Source: JASGCP01 sp965263285 (GTDB taxonomy: Bacteria; Bacteroidota; Bacteroidia; Chitinophagales; Chitinophagaceae). Taken from it: 64,000 bases of DNA. This document shows, piece after piece, positions 28,027 through 37,245 of this stretch. The stretch's first letter is position 1. Each line of letters opens with the position of its first letter. The position numbers were made by a program, and so were the translations under genes. Location: assembly GCA_965263285.1 (NCBI GenBank), contig CBDHHD010000016.1, positions 248,001 to 312,000 of the forward strand, read 5' to 3'. Under the pieces are notes generated by a model that made no database searches, was not told the DNA's origin, and saw only the letters and a list, made by a program, of their open reading frames with translations.

Positions 28027-29292
28027 CTATTTTACAGAAATTGGCTTTGAAGTAATTGAATACAATACTTCGCGATATAATTCCTCTGGATACTTTTCTC
28101 TTTTAGGCAAATAGTCATTGAGTGTCTTTCTTGCTGTATTTAAAAACATTGTTTTATCTTGGATACCTATAGTAGCTAATTCTTTCATGTTTACATCTAC
28201 TTTTTCTTTATAACGCGCAAATAAGCAAAGAGCTTGCTCTATAATATCTACAACATAAAGATAAGTATTATAATTAATGGGAATAGCAAGTCTCATCAAA
28301 CGAGGATCGTTAAAAATACTTTGAAATTCCATTTGTAATTCTTTGTATTGCTCTTTCAAAATTTTGATATATAATTTTATCTTTTTTTCAGACATAGAAG
28401 CAATACTTCTGTTTTCTTCTTGAATCCATTCCATTTCTATTTTCAGCAAAGTATATAGGTCCTTTTGTTCATAAGCAACAGTTACTTTTTTCATAATTTC
28501 CTCTTTTTGTTTTCTTTTTTCCTGATCTTGCTCTATATCAGGATGTAATAATTTAACTAATGTAAAATAGATAGATTTTAAGTCTTTTGCTTTTATCTCC
28601 TCCTCTCTTGCTTGTATTTCTTCTTTAGCTAATTGCTTAACAGTTTTCTTCTTAGATTTTGTTTTTTCTTTTTCTCTTTCAAACACCTCTACAGTTTTTT
28701 CTCTTATTGATTGTTCTATTCTTAACTTTTCTTCTATGGGCGTATTTTTATCCAACATTTTATTTAACTCATCCATAGATACATCAATCCCAAATCTACT
28801 ACCCAATGTGCTCACCATAAAATGTAACATAAAATCTGTTTCTTCTTGCTGCAATTCATCAAATGATTGCTCATTCCAATAGTCATAACATTTTGTAAGT
28901 ATTTCATCGGGTTCTATCTCTTTAATAATCATATCTAATATACGCGTCATAGAACTCTCCATGCTTTTCTTATTCGTTTTTTTTATTTTTAATTCACCAC
29001 ATTTCTCATGGATATATAACGCCCATGCTTTTTCTACCTCTAACAATTCTGTCCATTTAGGATGTACTTCTTTGTAATAGGTCTGTACCAATTCATTTAT
29101 TTGTTGTCTGGTTTTTTCTATACTTGCTCTTTTTTTGTTTATTTTTTGAGCCAAATCATTAAATTCCCTTGCTTCCTTAGATAAAGAACTATTTACTTCA
29201 TCTATTTTAATCAAATATCCCTCTTGTTCAACTACTTTATTTTGTTTAAATAATTCTTGTTCTATCATTTCTTTTTTAATTTTCTTTTGCAT
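28027..29292 (-). CDS. Coiled-coil protein with a J-domain-like segment
   Basis: The 421-residue protein is mostly helical and rich in Lys and Glu, with predicted coiled coils at about 30-80 and 190-240. Around residues 238-285 the sequence KDLKSIYFTLVKLLHPDIEQ followed by a helix with VTVAYEQKDLYTLLKIEME matches a DnaJ domain: helix II, the HPD motif and helix III. J-domains recruit and stimulate Hsp70 (DnaK). There is no Gly/Phe region or zinc finger, so this is a class C type J protein of unknown client. No signal peptide is seen. It converges with the thioredoxin-fold gene with a 17-bp gap. Domain call is by eye. Confidence 0.7.
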   Translation of the reverse strand: MQKKIKKEMIEQELFKQNKVVEQEGYLIKIDEVNSSLSKEAREFNDLAQKINKKRASIEKTRQQINELVQTYYKEVHPKWTELLEVEKAWALYIHEKCGELKIKKTNKKSMESSMTRILDMIIKEIEPDEILTKCYDYWNEQSFDELQQEETDFMLHFMVSTLGSRFGIDVSMDELNKMLDKNTPIEEKLRIEQSIREKTVEVFEREKEKTKSKKKTVKQLAKEEIQAREEEIKAKDLKSIYFTLVKLLHPDIEQDQEKRKQKEEIMKKVTVAYEQKDLYTLLKIEMEWIQEENRSIASMSEKKIKLYIKILKEQYKELQMEFQSIFNDPRLMRLAIPINYNTYLYVVDIIEQALCLFARYKEKVDVNMKELATIGIQDKTMFLNTARKTLNDYLPKREKYPEELYREVLYSITSKPISVK

Positions 29293-29372
29293 TTGATATA
29301 CATTTATATAAAATAAAACAACTAAAGTACTTTTTTATTCTATGATTGATTACATATTTTTTAGGTATAAAC

Positions 29373-30527
29373 TGTCATGTTTCACAACGTTGTTGATGAA
29401 AATTGACTGTTTCTACATGCGAATTTAGGAGTTTATTTTTAAATTCTAAGGAGTTTGTAAAAACATTTCAGGCTTTAGTTGGTACCACTTTTCTAGCGCT
29501 TCAAAAGGTGTTTTTACATTTAGTTCTTTTCTTAAAGAACCATGTCGTCTGTGAAGATTATAGAAAATCATAAATTTACCTAAATCCTTTTCTACATCTA
29601 TTCTATCATTATACTCATACCTTAAGGTAGTATTTTTTTTAATGGTTCCATTTACTCTTTCTACCATGCCATTCGTTTTTGGTATAGAGGGTTGAGTACA
29701 CCTATGTTTAATATTGTTTTCTTTGCACTTAATGTCAAGTAAAGAAGGGGTAGACCGCAAATTGCCTTTTTTGTTTTTCATAAGTCGATTGGTAAACTCA
29801 AGGCCATTATCTGTTAAGATATGCGTAATAGCAAAAGGGAAGAAACGCATACATTCCTCAAAAAAAAGATCTGTATTGTGGGCTGTTTTATTGTCATATA
29901 CTTTATAATACAATATTCTTGTAGCTCTATCTATAGCTACATATAGATAAGAACCTACCTTGTTAAATTTTGGCATATAAGTTACATCGAAATGAAGATA
30001 TCCTGGCTCGTATGCTTTAAACTTTTTAGCTTTTTCTTTTTCTGCTATGGGCACTATATTTATATTATTTCGTAATAAGCACCTATACACAGAACTTCTT
30101 GATATAGATTTGTTTTCTACTGCTACTATTTCGAATATTTCATCTATAGGCAACCAGGTAGATTTTCTCAAAGATATAATTAATGTAGTTTCTACTTCAT
30201 TTAGAGCATAATGAATATTTTTAGGGATACTAGATACATCAGAGACAAAGTCTCATTTTCGCCATTTTGAAATCGTTTGTTTCGCTATAGCAAATTGAGA
30301 AGCTAATTCGGTATTTGTTAAAAAAGAATTGCTTTGTATTTGTTTGCGAATGCTTATATTTGCCTTGGCATTGGAATGATAAATTTGTGGCATATTTTAT
30401 TTTTTATATTGTTATAAAACAAAAATAGTCATTTTTTACATTCCAGCCCTTGTGGCTCCGTTTCGGCTACGCCTCCACTACGCCACAAGGGCTGGAAAAA
30501 CCATCAACAACGTTGTGAAACTAAACA
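29373..30527 (-). mobile_element. IS481-family element with broken transposase
   Basis: It runs from TGTCATGTTTCACAACG on the left to the inverse-type end CAACGTTGTGAAACTAAACA on the right. It is almost the same as the intact element at 52475-53630. No matching target duplication was found. Confidence 0.85.
29375..30393 (-). pseudogene. IS481-family transposase with nonsense and frameshift mutations
   Basis: Compared with the intact copy at 52477-53496, a TGA at 30253-30255 replaces an Arg codon (RNRD becomes R-K-stop), and a 1-bp deletion near 29446 brings in an early TAG that removes the last ~24 residues. The catalytic region between (FDVTYMPKF, LTDNGLEF, MVERVNG) is otherwise intact. The element is probably only mobilised in trans. 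Confidence 0.85.
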
Positions 30528-30629
30528 GATACGGATAAAAAATGTATCATAGATATGCAAGAAGGGCGTACAGAAGAGGACACCATTGAATTATGTAAAT
30601 CGGCTATTGCAGAAACGGCACTGGTTCAA
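30528..30629 (+). pseudogene. 34-codon remnant of an unidentified gene between two ISs
   Basis: An open frame reading DTDKKCIIDMQEGRTEEDTI then ELCKSAIAETALVQ fills the space between the IS481 end and an IS1380 end fragment. It has the composition of a real protein and no start codon of its own at the left edge, so it looks like an internal piece of a lost gene. I do not recognise the family. Confidence 0.45.
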
Positions 30630-30830
30630 TTAAACCCAAATTTTGCAGTTGAAGAATAGTTAAAAAATGCAAAGTAGTTATACCCATACAATAAGATTAT
30701 TGTAATAGGGTATCAGGACGCATTCGTCTTTATTATTGTAATAGGGTATCAGGACGCATTCGTCTTTTTAGTGTTATCTCATGCTATTAGAACATTATTT
30801 TCTATTGTTTAATATACAAATTATGTAATT
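30630..30830. mobile_element. IS1380 end fragment with an internal 36-bp tandem duplication
   Basis: It matches the non-coding left end of the IS1380 element at 31359-31507, from TTAAACCCAAATTTTGCAG onward. A 36-bp unit with GGGTATCAGGACGCATTCG is duplicated here (30697-30732, 30733-30768) but single in the other copy. Confidence 0.75.
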
Positions 30831-30860
30831 ACTTAGGTACTCAAATAATTTACAATAATG

Positions 30861-31340
30861 TATGAATCGTTATGATGAGCTTATCCATAGTGATCTTTGG
30901 TATAACGACTTTTTTAGTGAGCAGGTATTAAAATACACCTTTTTTTTGTAATGACTCAGGTATAGATTCATTATTTTTTTTATATCTTTTTCTTTCTTTT
31001 GTCTTGATACAAAAGAAAGAAACAAAGAAAAAATCAAGCCTGCAGATAAAGAGCTACAAAACTACGGCTCGCTACGCTAGCGAGAATGAATAGGAGGCGG
31101 TTAGGTATGAATCATTATGATGAGCTTATCCATAGGTATCTTTTATGCAAATACTTTATGCTCATCATAACGATTCATATATAAAAACTTCCGCCTCCAC
31201 ATTCTCGCTGGTCGCTTCGCTCACCTCGTTTTGTAACGCTCTTTATCTGAGGGCAATCCTTATCAGATATTTCCTATTATTTCCATGTTTATATTTATTT
31301 AATAATCCATGCTTCCAGCACCTCAAAAAAAGGCGTAGCC
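30861..31340. repeat. Rearranged palindromic element with an inserted piece of the second MITE
   Basis: A partial arm (TATGAATCGTTATGATGAGC) at 30861 is followed by an end of the second MITE family (GGTATAACGACTTTTTTAG at 30898), then by a nearly full hairpin core ending in the inner repeat at 31340. The order of parts indicates repeated insertion and deletion. Confidence 0.65.
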
Positions 31341-31358
31341 AAAAATAAATTGGTTTTT

Positions 31359-32929
31359 TTAACCCAAATTTTACAGTTGAAGAATAGTTAAAAAATGCAA
31401 AGTGGTTATACCCATACAATAAGATTATTGTAATAGGGTATCAGGACGCATTCGTCTTTTTAGTGTTATCTCATGCTATTGGAACATTATTTTCTATTGT
31501 TTAATATAAAAATTATTTACAAAAGCTAAAAGGAGGAGAGGAATCATCAATTTTACTAAACAACTCATCATACCAGGCTCTTCTTTCTAATGGAACTGAT
31601 AGTTTTAATATCATATTTTTACCCTCTTTCACAATCCAACTTCCTACTGCAAAGCAATTAAATCTTAATGTTCGTAACTTAGGTGTAGGTTGAGTTTGAG
31701 GGGTTAAATGACGAAAGAGGCTTATCAGATTATAGGCTATAGTAGCCATTCGCATAGCTACTTCAGTGGCTACAAAATTTCGCATACAAAAACTATCTAC
31801 TCCAAAATCCTCTTTTAATTCTTTTATACGATTTTCTGCGTCAGCTCTTCCCTTATATTGTTTCCATATTTCAATAGCAGATAATGTTTGATTAGTTACC
31901 ATTAAATGGTATCGTGAACGATATGCTTTTTCGTCTTCATTATACTTAAATACAAGCTTTAATTGTTTACCTGTTGTTTCTTTCCTCTGAATTAACTCAT
32001 CTTGTCTAATGATAATAACTCGCCTTGCTTTATCCCATCCTCCTGCACTAAAATAAGTTTCTCCTATCCATATTCCTACTCCAATAGGAGTCCATTCTTT
32101 TTGATAATGTATGACTAATTGTATATTAGAATATAATTTGCCACTCACTACATAAGAAATATTTTTCTCTTCTAAATACTTTAAAATATTTTGTGAACAG
32201 AATCCATTATCTGCTCTAAACAATTTTATCTTTTTACCTTTTAATATCTCAAATGTCTCATCTAAAAAAGCTATACAATTATTCGAACTTGATGTATTGC
32301 CACTTCTGTTCCAACAATTAGCCACCATTCGTAATTCACTAATAAAAGCAAATAAAGGATGATGTGAATTCCTCCCTTTTTTAGTGGGGTTATACCCTCG
32401 CTTAGCTCCTTCTTGATTCCCCTATCTAGTAATGACACTGCTATCTATATCTAATGTATAATTATCAAATTTAATACTCTCAAAAAACCATTGATATAAT
32501 CCAAGAAAAAAATTGCGATTACTTTTTATAGTAAACTTCTTGAAATATCTACCTACACTAGTGCCTGATGCTACTCGTTTCCATCCAAATATTGATATAA
32601 TTACTTCATCCATTCTTACAACAGCTGTGTGGCTAAATTTACTACATCCTATCCAAATAGATACCCAAAAAAATTCAATAATATTTACCCCACTAATCTT
32701 ATTATTACTTTTACTCTCGGGTATGCCTAACTCTTGTATCTTATCAATAATTTTTGTCTTATCAATCAATACCTTCATCTCTTTCATACCTCCCCAAGGA
32801 GTAACTGGTTTATTTGAATATTTATGCTTCATATAGGTAAGATTTTATTACCAACAAAAATAATTATCCAATTTTGATTATCAATACTTTATACCTTATT
32901 TTTTATTGCTACTGCAAAATTTGGGTTAA
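31359..32929 (-). mobile_element. IS1380-family element
   Basis: Terminal repeats are TTAACCCAAATTTTACAGT on the left and the inverse, ACTGCAAAATTTGGGTTAA, on the right. The transposase is interrupted by a stop codon. The right end abuts an ISL3 transposase remnant, which it probably truncated. Confidence 0.8.
31513..32832 (-). pseudogene. IS1380-family transposase with one amber codon
   Basis: The N-terminal part (MKHKYSNKPVTPWGGMKEMK to DIDSSVITR) and the C-terminal part (GNQEGAKRGYNPTKKGRNSH onward) lie in the same frame, separated only by a TAG at 32422-32424. The family consensus has Tyr at that place (VITRYG), so one base change (TAT/TAC to TAG) explains the break. Catalytic segments LFRADNGFCS and YKGRADAENRIKELKEDFG are intact. 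It would need read-through or suppression to work. Confidence 0.85.
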
Positions 32930-33507
32930 AGCAAGTAAATATGGACATGTGGCATCCTTATATGAATGCCATTTCAAATGTTGCTCCTCAGGCTACTATT
33001 ATACATGATAAGTTCCATTTGTTTAAAAAATTAAGCGAAGCTATTGATAAAACGAGAAAGCAGGAAGTAATAGACCATCCACTTTTACTAAAACAAAAAT
33101 ACACCGTATTAAAAAATGCAGAAAATAGAAATGAAAAACAACAAATAGTTTTTGAACAAATTAATGCAGCTAACTTAAAAACAGCTCAGGTGTGGCATGT
33201 GAGAGAAAATTTTAAAACTCTCTTTTTATTATATGACAAAACTGAAGCTATTCGTTTGTTTAAAGAATGGTTGTTGCAATCAAAATCGTTAAAAGTAAGT
33301 TTTTTAAGCAAAGTCATCGCTACTTTTGAACGCCACGAAAAAGGAATTATTAATGCATTTATCACACATACAACTAGCGCTATGCATGAAAATATAAATG
33401 GTAGAATTCAAAATGTAATCGCTAAAGCAAAAGGATTTAAAAATTATAAAAGATTTAGAATTAATATGCTCTTTTATTTTAGTAACCTAAGTTTTCCCTC
33501 ACACTAA
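32930..33507 (+). pseudogene. C-terminal half of an ISL3-family transposase
   Basis: The frame begins inside the domain at the IS1380 junction and reads VNMDMWHPYMNAISNVAPQA, the conserved DMW-x-x-Y catalytic segment, then IIHDKFHLFKKLSEAID, and near the end MHENINGRIQNVIAKAKGF with the catalytic Glu, followed by FKNYKRFRINMLFY. This is the ISL3 pattern. The N-terminal zinc-finger and helix-turn-helix part is missing. Its last codons and the following terminal repeat (to 33524) are nearly identical with the right end of the palindromic MITEs. Confidence 0.85.
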
Positions 33508-33524
33508 ATTTAGTTATGCCAAAA
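33481..33524. mobile_element. ISL3 terminal inverted repeat
   Basis: The segment TTTAGTAACCTAAGTTTTCC plus CTCACACTAAATTTAGTTAT and GCC ends the ISL3 remnant. The same sequence with few changes ends the MITEs at 36550 and 36852. Confidence 0.75.
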
Positions 33525-34174
33525 GTTTAAAGCATACGAGCCAGGATATCTTCATTTCGATGTAACTTATATGCCAAAATTTAACAAGGTAGGTTCTTAT
33601 CTATATGTAGCTATAGATAGAGCTACAAGAATATTGTATTATAAAGTATATGACAATAAAACAGCCGATAATACAGATCTTTTTTTGAGGAATGTATGCA
33701 GTTCTTCCCTTTTGCTATTACGCATATCTTAACAGATAATGGCCTTGAGTTTACCAATCGACTTATGAAAAACAAAAAAGGCAATTTGCGGTCTACCCCT
33801 TCTTTACTTGACATTAAGTGCAAAGAAAACAATATTAAACATAGGTGTACTCAACCCTCTACACCAAAAACGAATGGCATGGTAGAAAGAGTAAATGGAA
33901 CCATTAAAAAAAATACTATCTTAAGGTATGAGTATAATGATAGAATAGATGTAGAAAAGGATTTAGGTAAATTTATGATTTTCTATAATCTTCACAGACG
34001 ACATGGTTCTTTAAGAAAAGAACTAAATGTAAAAACACCTTTTGAAGCGCTAGAAAAGTGGTATCAACTAAAGCCTGAAATATTTTTACAAACTCCTTCA
34101 GAATTTAAAAATAAACTCCTAAATTTGCATGTAGAAACAGTCAATTTTCATCAACAACGTTGTGAAACATGACA
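33525..34174 (+). pseudogene. IS481-family transposase fragment, 5' truncated and frameshifted
   Basis: The frame resumes inside the transposase at KFKAYEPGYLHFDVTYMPKF directly after the ISL3 terminus. Loss of one T in an 8-T run near 33681 shifts the frame before the second catalytic Asp. The rest, from FFPFAITHILTDNGLEF to the C-terminus and the IS end at 34174, is intact in the other frame. The stop codon lies inside the terminal repeat, as in the intact copy. Confidence 0.85.
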
Positions 34175-34297
34175 ACTAAGTAGTTACAAAATATTTATGT
34201 AAATTGACCATCACAATCTTATATGTTAGAAAATACCATTTTAATTCCCAAAAAGTTGAATTTCCTACCTGAAAAAAATAAAAAACAAATACAATAT

Positions 34298-35872
34298 ATG
34301 TTTAAATATCTAAAATTAAAAACACTTCTATTCTATTCTATTCTATTAATTACTGCTTGTAGTAAGACAAATAACGCAGTCAATAGAACTTTTACTCCTC
34401 AGATTACTCCTACTTCTACTAATTTTAGAATATCAACAAACGATACGGCTATTATTACTATTAGTAATGCATTACGTGTAAATGATACTTATTCTTTACA
34501 ATATGATAGTGCCTTTACATATAATGGAATAAGCTATCCCAAGGGGGGATATGTTAAGTTGAAAAGGTTAATAGGTAATAATAACATGGATACGATTGTT
34601 TTTACTAGTAATGTTGCAGGGCAATTTAAACCTATCTTTACTATTAAGAATTCTTTACCTGACTCTAACACGACATTTAAAAAAGTACAACTAAATTTGA
34701 ATGTTTATTTAAATCTTACCTTATTAGGTCCGGCTAGTGGGGCTATTAATCAACCTGTACAGCCTATTTTTATATGGACTAATGCTTATCCAAACCCGGC
34801 TATTGCATCGTATGCTATATATTATGGTACTAATGTAAATAGCTTAGTACAAGACACAAAAAATTATACAGTCAACACAAAAACTAGTGATACAATTCGC
34901 ATATCTCCCAATGGAGGTACTGCTTCTCCTTATTTAGAATATAATCAAAAATATTATTGGAAGGTCTTAGCTATCAATGCAAATGGAGTGGCTATTGATA
35001 GTGCTAACGATAGCTTTACCGTAAGACCAGCCATTAATTTAAATACCCCAAGAATGGCATTAGGTTTAGTAGAATATAATAATCTACTGTATGCAGTGGG
35101 GGGAGGGTCATCTAATAGTGATGCACTAGGTGATGTAGAAACTTTTGATGGAAGTATTTGGAAGAAGTCTATCACATCACTGCCTACACCAAGACTTGCA
35201 TTATCCACAGCGGTATATAATGGGTTGCTCTACACAGTAGCAGGATTAAATAATAAGAGCCAGCCAACCAATACTGTAGAAACCTTTGATGGAACAAATT
35301 GGACAACGGCTACAGGAAATGCAGTATTGCCAAAGGCAACATTTGGGGCGAGTTTCGCAGTATATAATAGTTTACTCTACGCAGTAGCAGCAAATATTGT
35401 TGCAACTTGGGATGGAACAAATTGGACAACGGCTACAGGTAGTGCTGCATTGCCAACAGCAGGGAATTTTTCAGCATTAGCAACATATAATGGTTTACTT
35501 TACTCAATAGGGGGATTTGATAACAATGGTAATGATTTGTCTACTGTAAATGTTTGGAATGGAACTAGTTGGAGGAATAGTTCTCCATTGTTATTACCAA
35601 CATTTGGATTGGGAACAGCTATATATGATGGTAAACTTTATGCCATAGGAGGTTTAAATATGGCTTTAAATCCTTTCAACGAAGTAGAAATTTGGGATGG
35701 GACTAATTGGAAACAAGGTACACCTATGCCAACAGCAAGAGCATATATAGGTGAGGCAACATATAACAATTTAATCTACGCAGTAGGGGGGCTTACTACT
35801 GGACCAAAAGGACCAGCAGTTGCTTTGTCTATCGTAGAGATATATAATCCTGCAACTAACCAGTGGCAATAG
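34298..35872 (+). CDS. Kelch-repeat surface lipoprotein
   Basis: The 524-residue protein has a lipoprotein signal (LLITACS, Cys21), an N-terminal beta-rich part, a fibronectin-like domain at roughly 140-250 (LLGPASGAINQPVQPIFIWT), and about six kelch repeats with the YNNLLYAVGG / VETFDGTNW pattern that form a beta-propeller. Such propellers bind proteins or glycans at the cell surface. The start at 34298 is chosen because it gives a clean lipoprotein signal; 25 upstream codons of the longer frame are unlikely. The gene sits alone between an IS481 fragment and a palindromic element and has no clear partner. Confidence 0.85.
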   Translation: MFKYLKLKTLLFYSILLITACSKTNNAVNRTFTPQITPTSTNFRISTNDTAIITISNALRVNDTYSLQYDSAFTYNGISYPKGGYVKLKRLIGNNNMDTIVFTSNVAGQFKPIFTIKNSLPDSNTTFKKVQLNLNVYLNLTLLGPASGAINQPVQPIFIWTNAYPNPAIASYAIYYGTNVNSLVQDTKNYTVNTKTSDTIRISPNGGTASPYLEYNQKYYWKVLAINANGVAIDSANDSFTVRPAINLNTPRMALGLVEYNNLLYAVGGGSSNSDALGDVETFDGSIWKKSITSLPTPRLALSTAVYNGLLYTVAGLNNKSQPTNTVETFDGTNWTTATGNAVLPKATFGASFAVYNSLLYAVAANIVATWDGTNWTTATGSAALPTAGNFSALATYNGLLYSIGGFDNNGNDLSTVNVWNGTSWRNSSPLLLPTFGLGTAIYDGKLYAIGGLNMALNPFNEVEIWDGTNWKQGTPMPTARAYIGEATYNNLIYAVGGLTTGPKGPAVALSIVEIYNPATNQWQ

Positions 35873-35937
35873 TGGTTTTTATAATAAGCATAAAAGGATT
35901 TGTAAAAAACACTATATATATTTTTGAGTCTATTAAT

Positions 35938-36852
35938 GGCTACATCTTTTTTTAAGATGCTGGGAGCATGGATTATTAAATAAATAGGCATAACTAAATT
36001 TAGTGTGAGGGAGTATGCAAAGATACAAAATAAAATGGATATTTGTAAAAACAATTTTATATGGGCTAAATCTTTTTTTGAGGTGCTGGAAGCATGGATT
36101 ATTACATATATATATATACAATATGAAAATAATAGGAAATATCTGATGAGGACTGCCCTCAGATAAAGAGCGTTACAAAACGAGGTGAGCGAAGCGACCA
36201 GCGAGAATGTGGAGGCGGAAGTTTTTATATATGAATCGTTATGATGAGCATAAAGTATTTGCATAAAAGATACCTATGGATAAGCTCATCATAACGATTC
36301 ATACCTAACCGCCTCCCATTCATTCTCGCTAGCGTAGCGAGCCGTAGTTTTGTAGCTCTTTATCTGCAGGCTTGATTTTTTCTTTGTTTCTTTCTTTTGT
36401 ATCAAGACAAAAGAAAGAAAAGGATATAAAAAATAAATGATGAACCTATATATGAGCAATTACAAAAACATAAATATCCCCCAGCACCTCAAAAAAAGAT
36501 GTAGCCTTTTAGTAAACTAAATTTTTCCTCACACTAAATTTAGTTATGCCAATAAATATAAACATGGAAATAATAGGAAATGTCTGATGAGGACTGATCT
36601 CAGATAAAGAGCGTTACAAAACGAGGTGAGAGAATCGACCAATAGTTTTATAGCTCTTTATCTGCAGGCTTGATTTTTTCTTTGTTTATTTCTTTTGTAT
36701 CAAGACAAAAGAAATAAAAAGATATAAAAAATAAATGATGAACCTATACCTGAGTAATTACAAAAAATACAAATACCCTCCTCCAGCACCTCAAAAAAAG
36801 ATGTAACCTTTTAGTAACCTAAATTTTTCCTCACACTAAATTTAGTTATACC
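35938..36852. repeat. Outer palindromic element split by a nested copy
   Basis: The left inner repeat (GGCTACATCTTTTTTTAAG) starts near 35938; the element continues at 36551 after the nested copy and ends with TCACACTAAATTTAGTTATA and CC at 36852. Its core is shortened: parts of the long hairpin arms are missing. It lacks the left outer repeat. Confidence 0.7.
35987..36550. mobile_element. Full-length ISL3-type MITE (564 bp) nested in another copy, with 8-bp target duplication
   Basis: It starts GGCATAACTAAATTTAGTG and ends with the inverse. The flanking octamers AATAAATA at 35979-35986 and 36551-36558 are identical, the target duplication length expected for ISL3. Orientation is opposite to the copy at 18268. 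It contains the inner repeats, the CTTTCTTTTGT hairpin and the full core. Confidence 0.9.
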
Positions 36853-36895
36853 ATATTTTCTAAGAAGGGAAAAGTTGAAAATGGAGAGTTGAAAG

Positions 36896-37170
36896 TTATT
36901 TGTCCATATTTTGTTTTGAAGTTTTTAGAATACTCGCCAAAAGCTTAATTAATTCTGAAATATCTGCATGCATTGAGGTGAAGATTTTTTCATCTATATA
37001 TTCGCTATCTTTTAATAACATTAACCAGTATTTAGTTTCATTAGCTTCTTTTAGTGCTGCATTCATTTTATTTATAAAGTCGGCTTTCGATTGAGCGTGT
37101 TCAGCTTCCTTTATCAATGCTCCTACACTTGTGCCACTCCGCAAAACTTACTTTGAAAGCACATATTCTT
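36896..37170 (-). pseudogene. Four-helix-bundle (IVP/S23) protein, truncated with a nonsense codon
   Basis: The frame reads KEYVLSK-stop-VLRSGTSVGALIKE and continues to a normal C-terminus (ISELIKLLASILKTSKQNM). The family, first seen as 23S rRNA intervening-sequence proteins, usually has Gln at the stop position, so CAA to TAA is the likely change. About 40 N-terminal residues are absent; the upstream sequence is simple AT-rich repeat instead. Translation from an internal start would give at most 80 residues lacking helix 1. Confidence 0.7.
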
Positions 37171-37240
37171 TATGAAAATTGAAAATGGAAAGTTGAAAAT
37201 GGGAAATGGAAAGTTCAATTTTCCATTTTCAATTTTCAAT
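37171..37240. repeat. Inverted GGAAAGTTGAAAATGG-type simple repeats
   Basis: Tandem and inverted copies of GAAAATTGAAAATGGAAAG form a hairpin with CTTTCCATTTTCAATTTTC-like sequence. A related copy is at 36860-36895 on the other side of the IVP remnant. Confidence 0.6.
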
Positions 37241-37245
37241 TCAAA

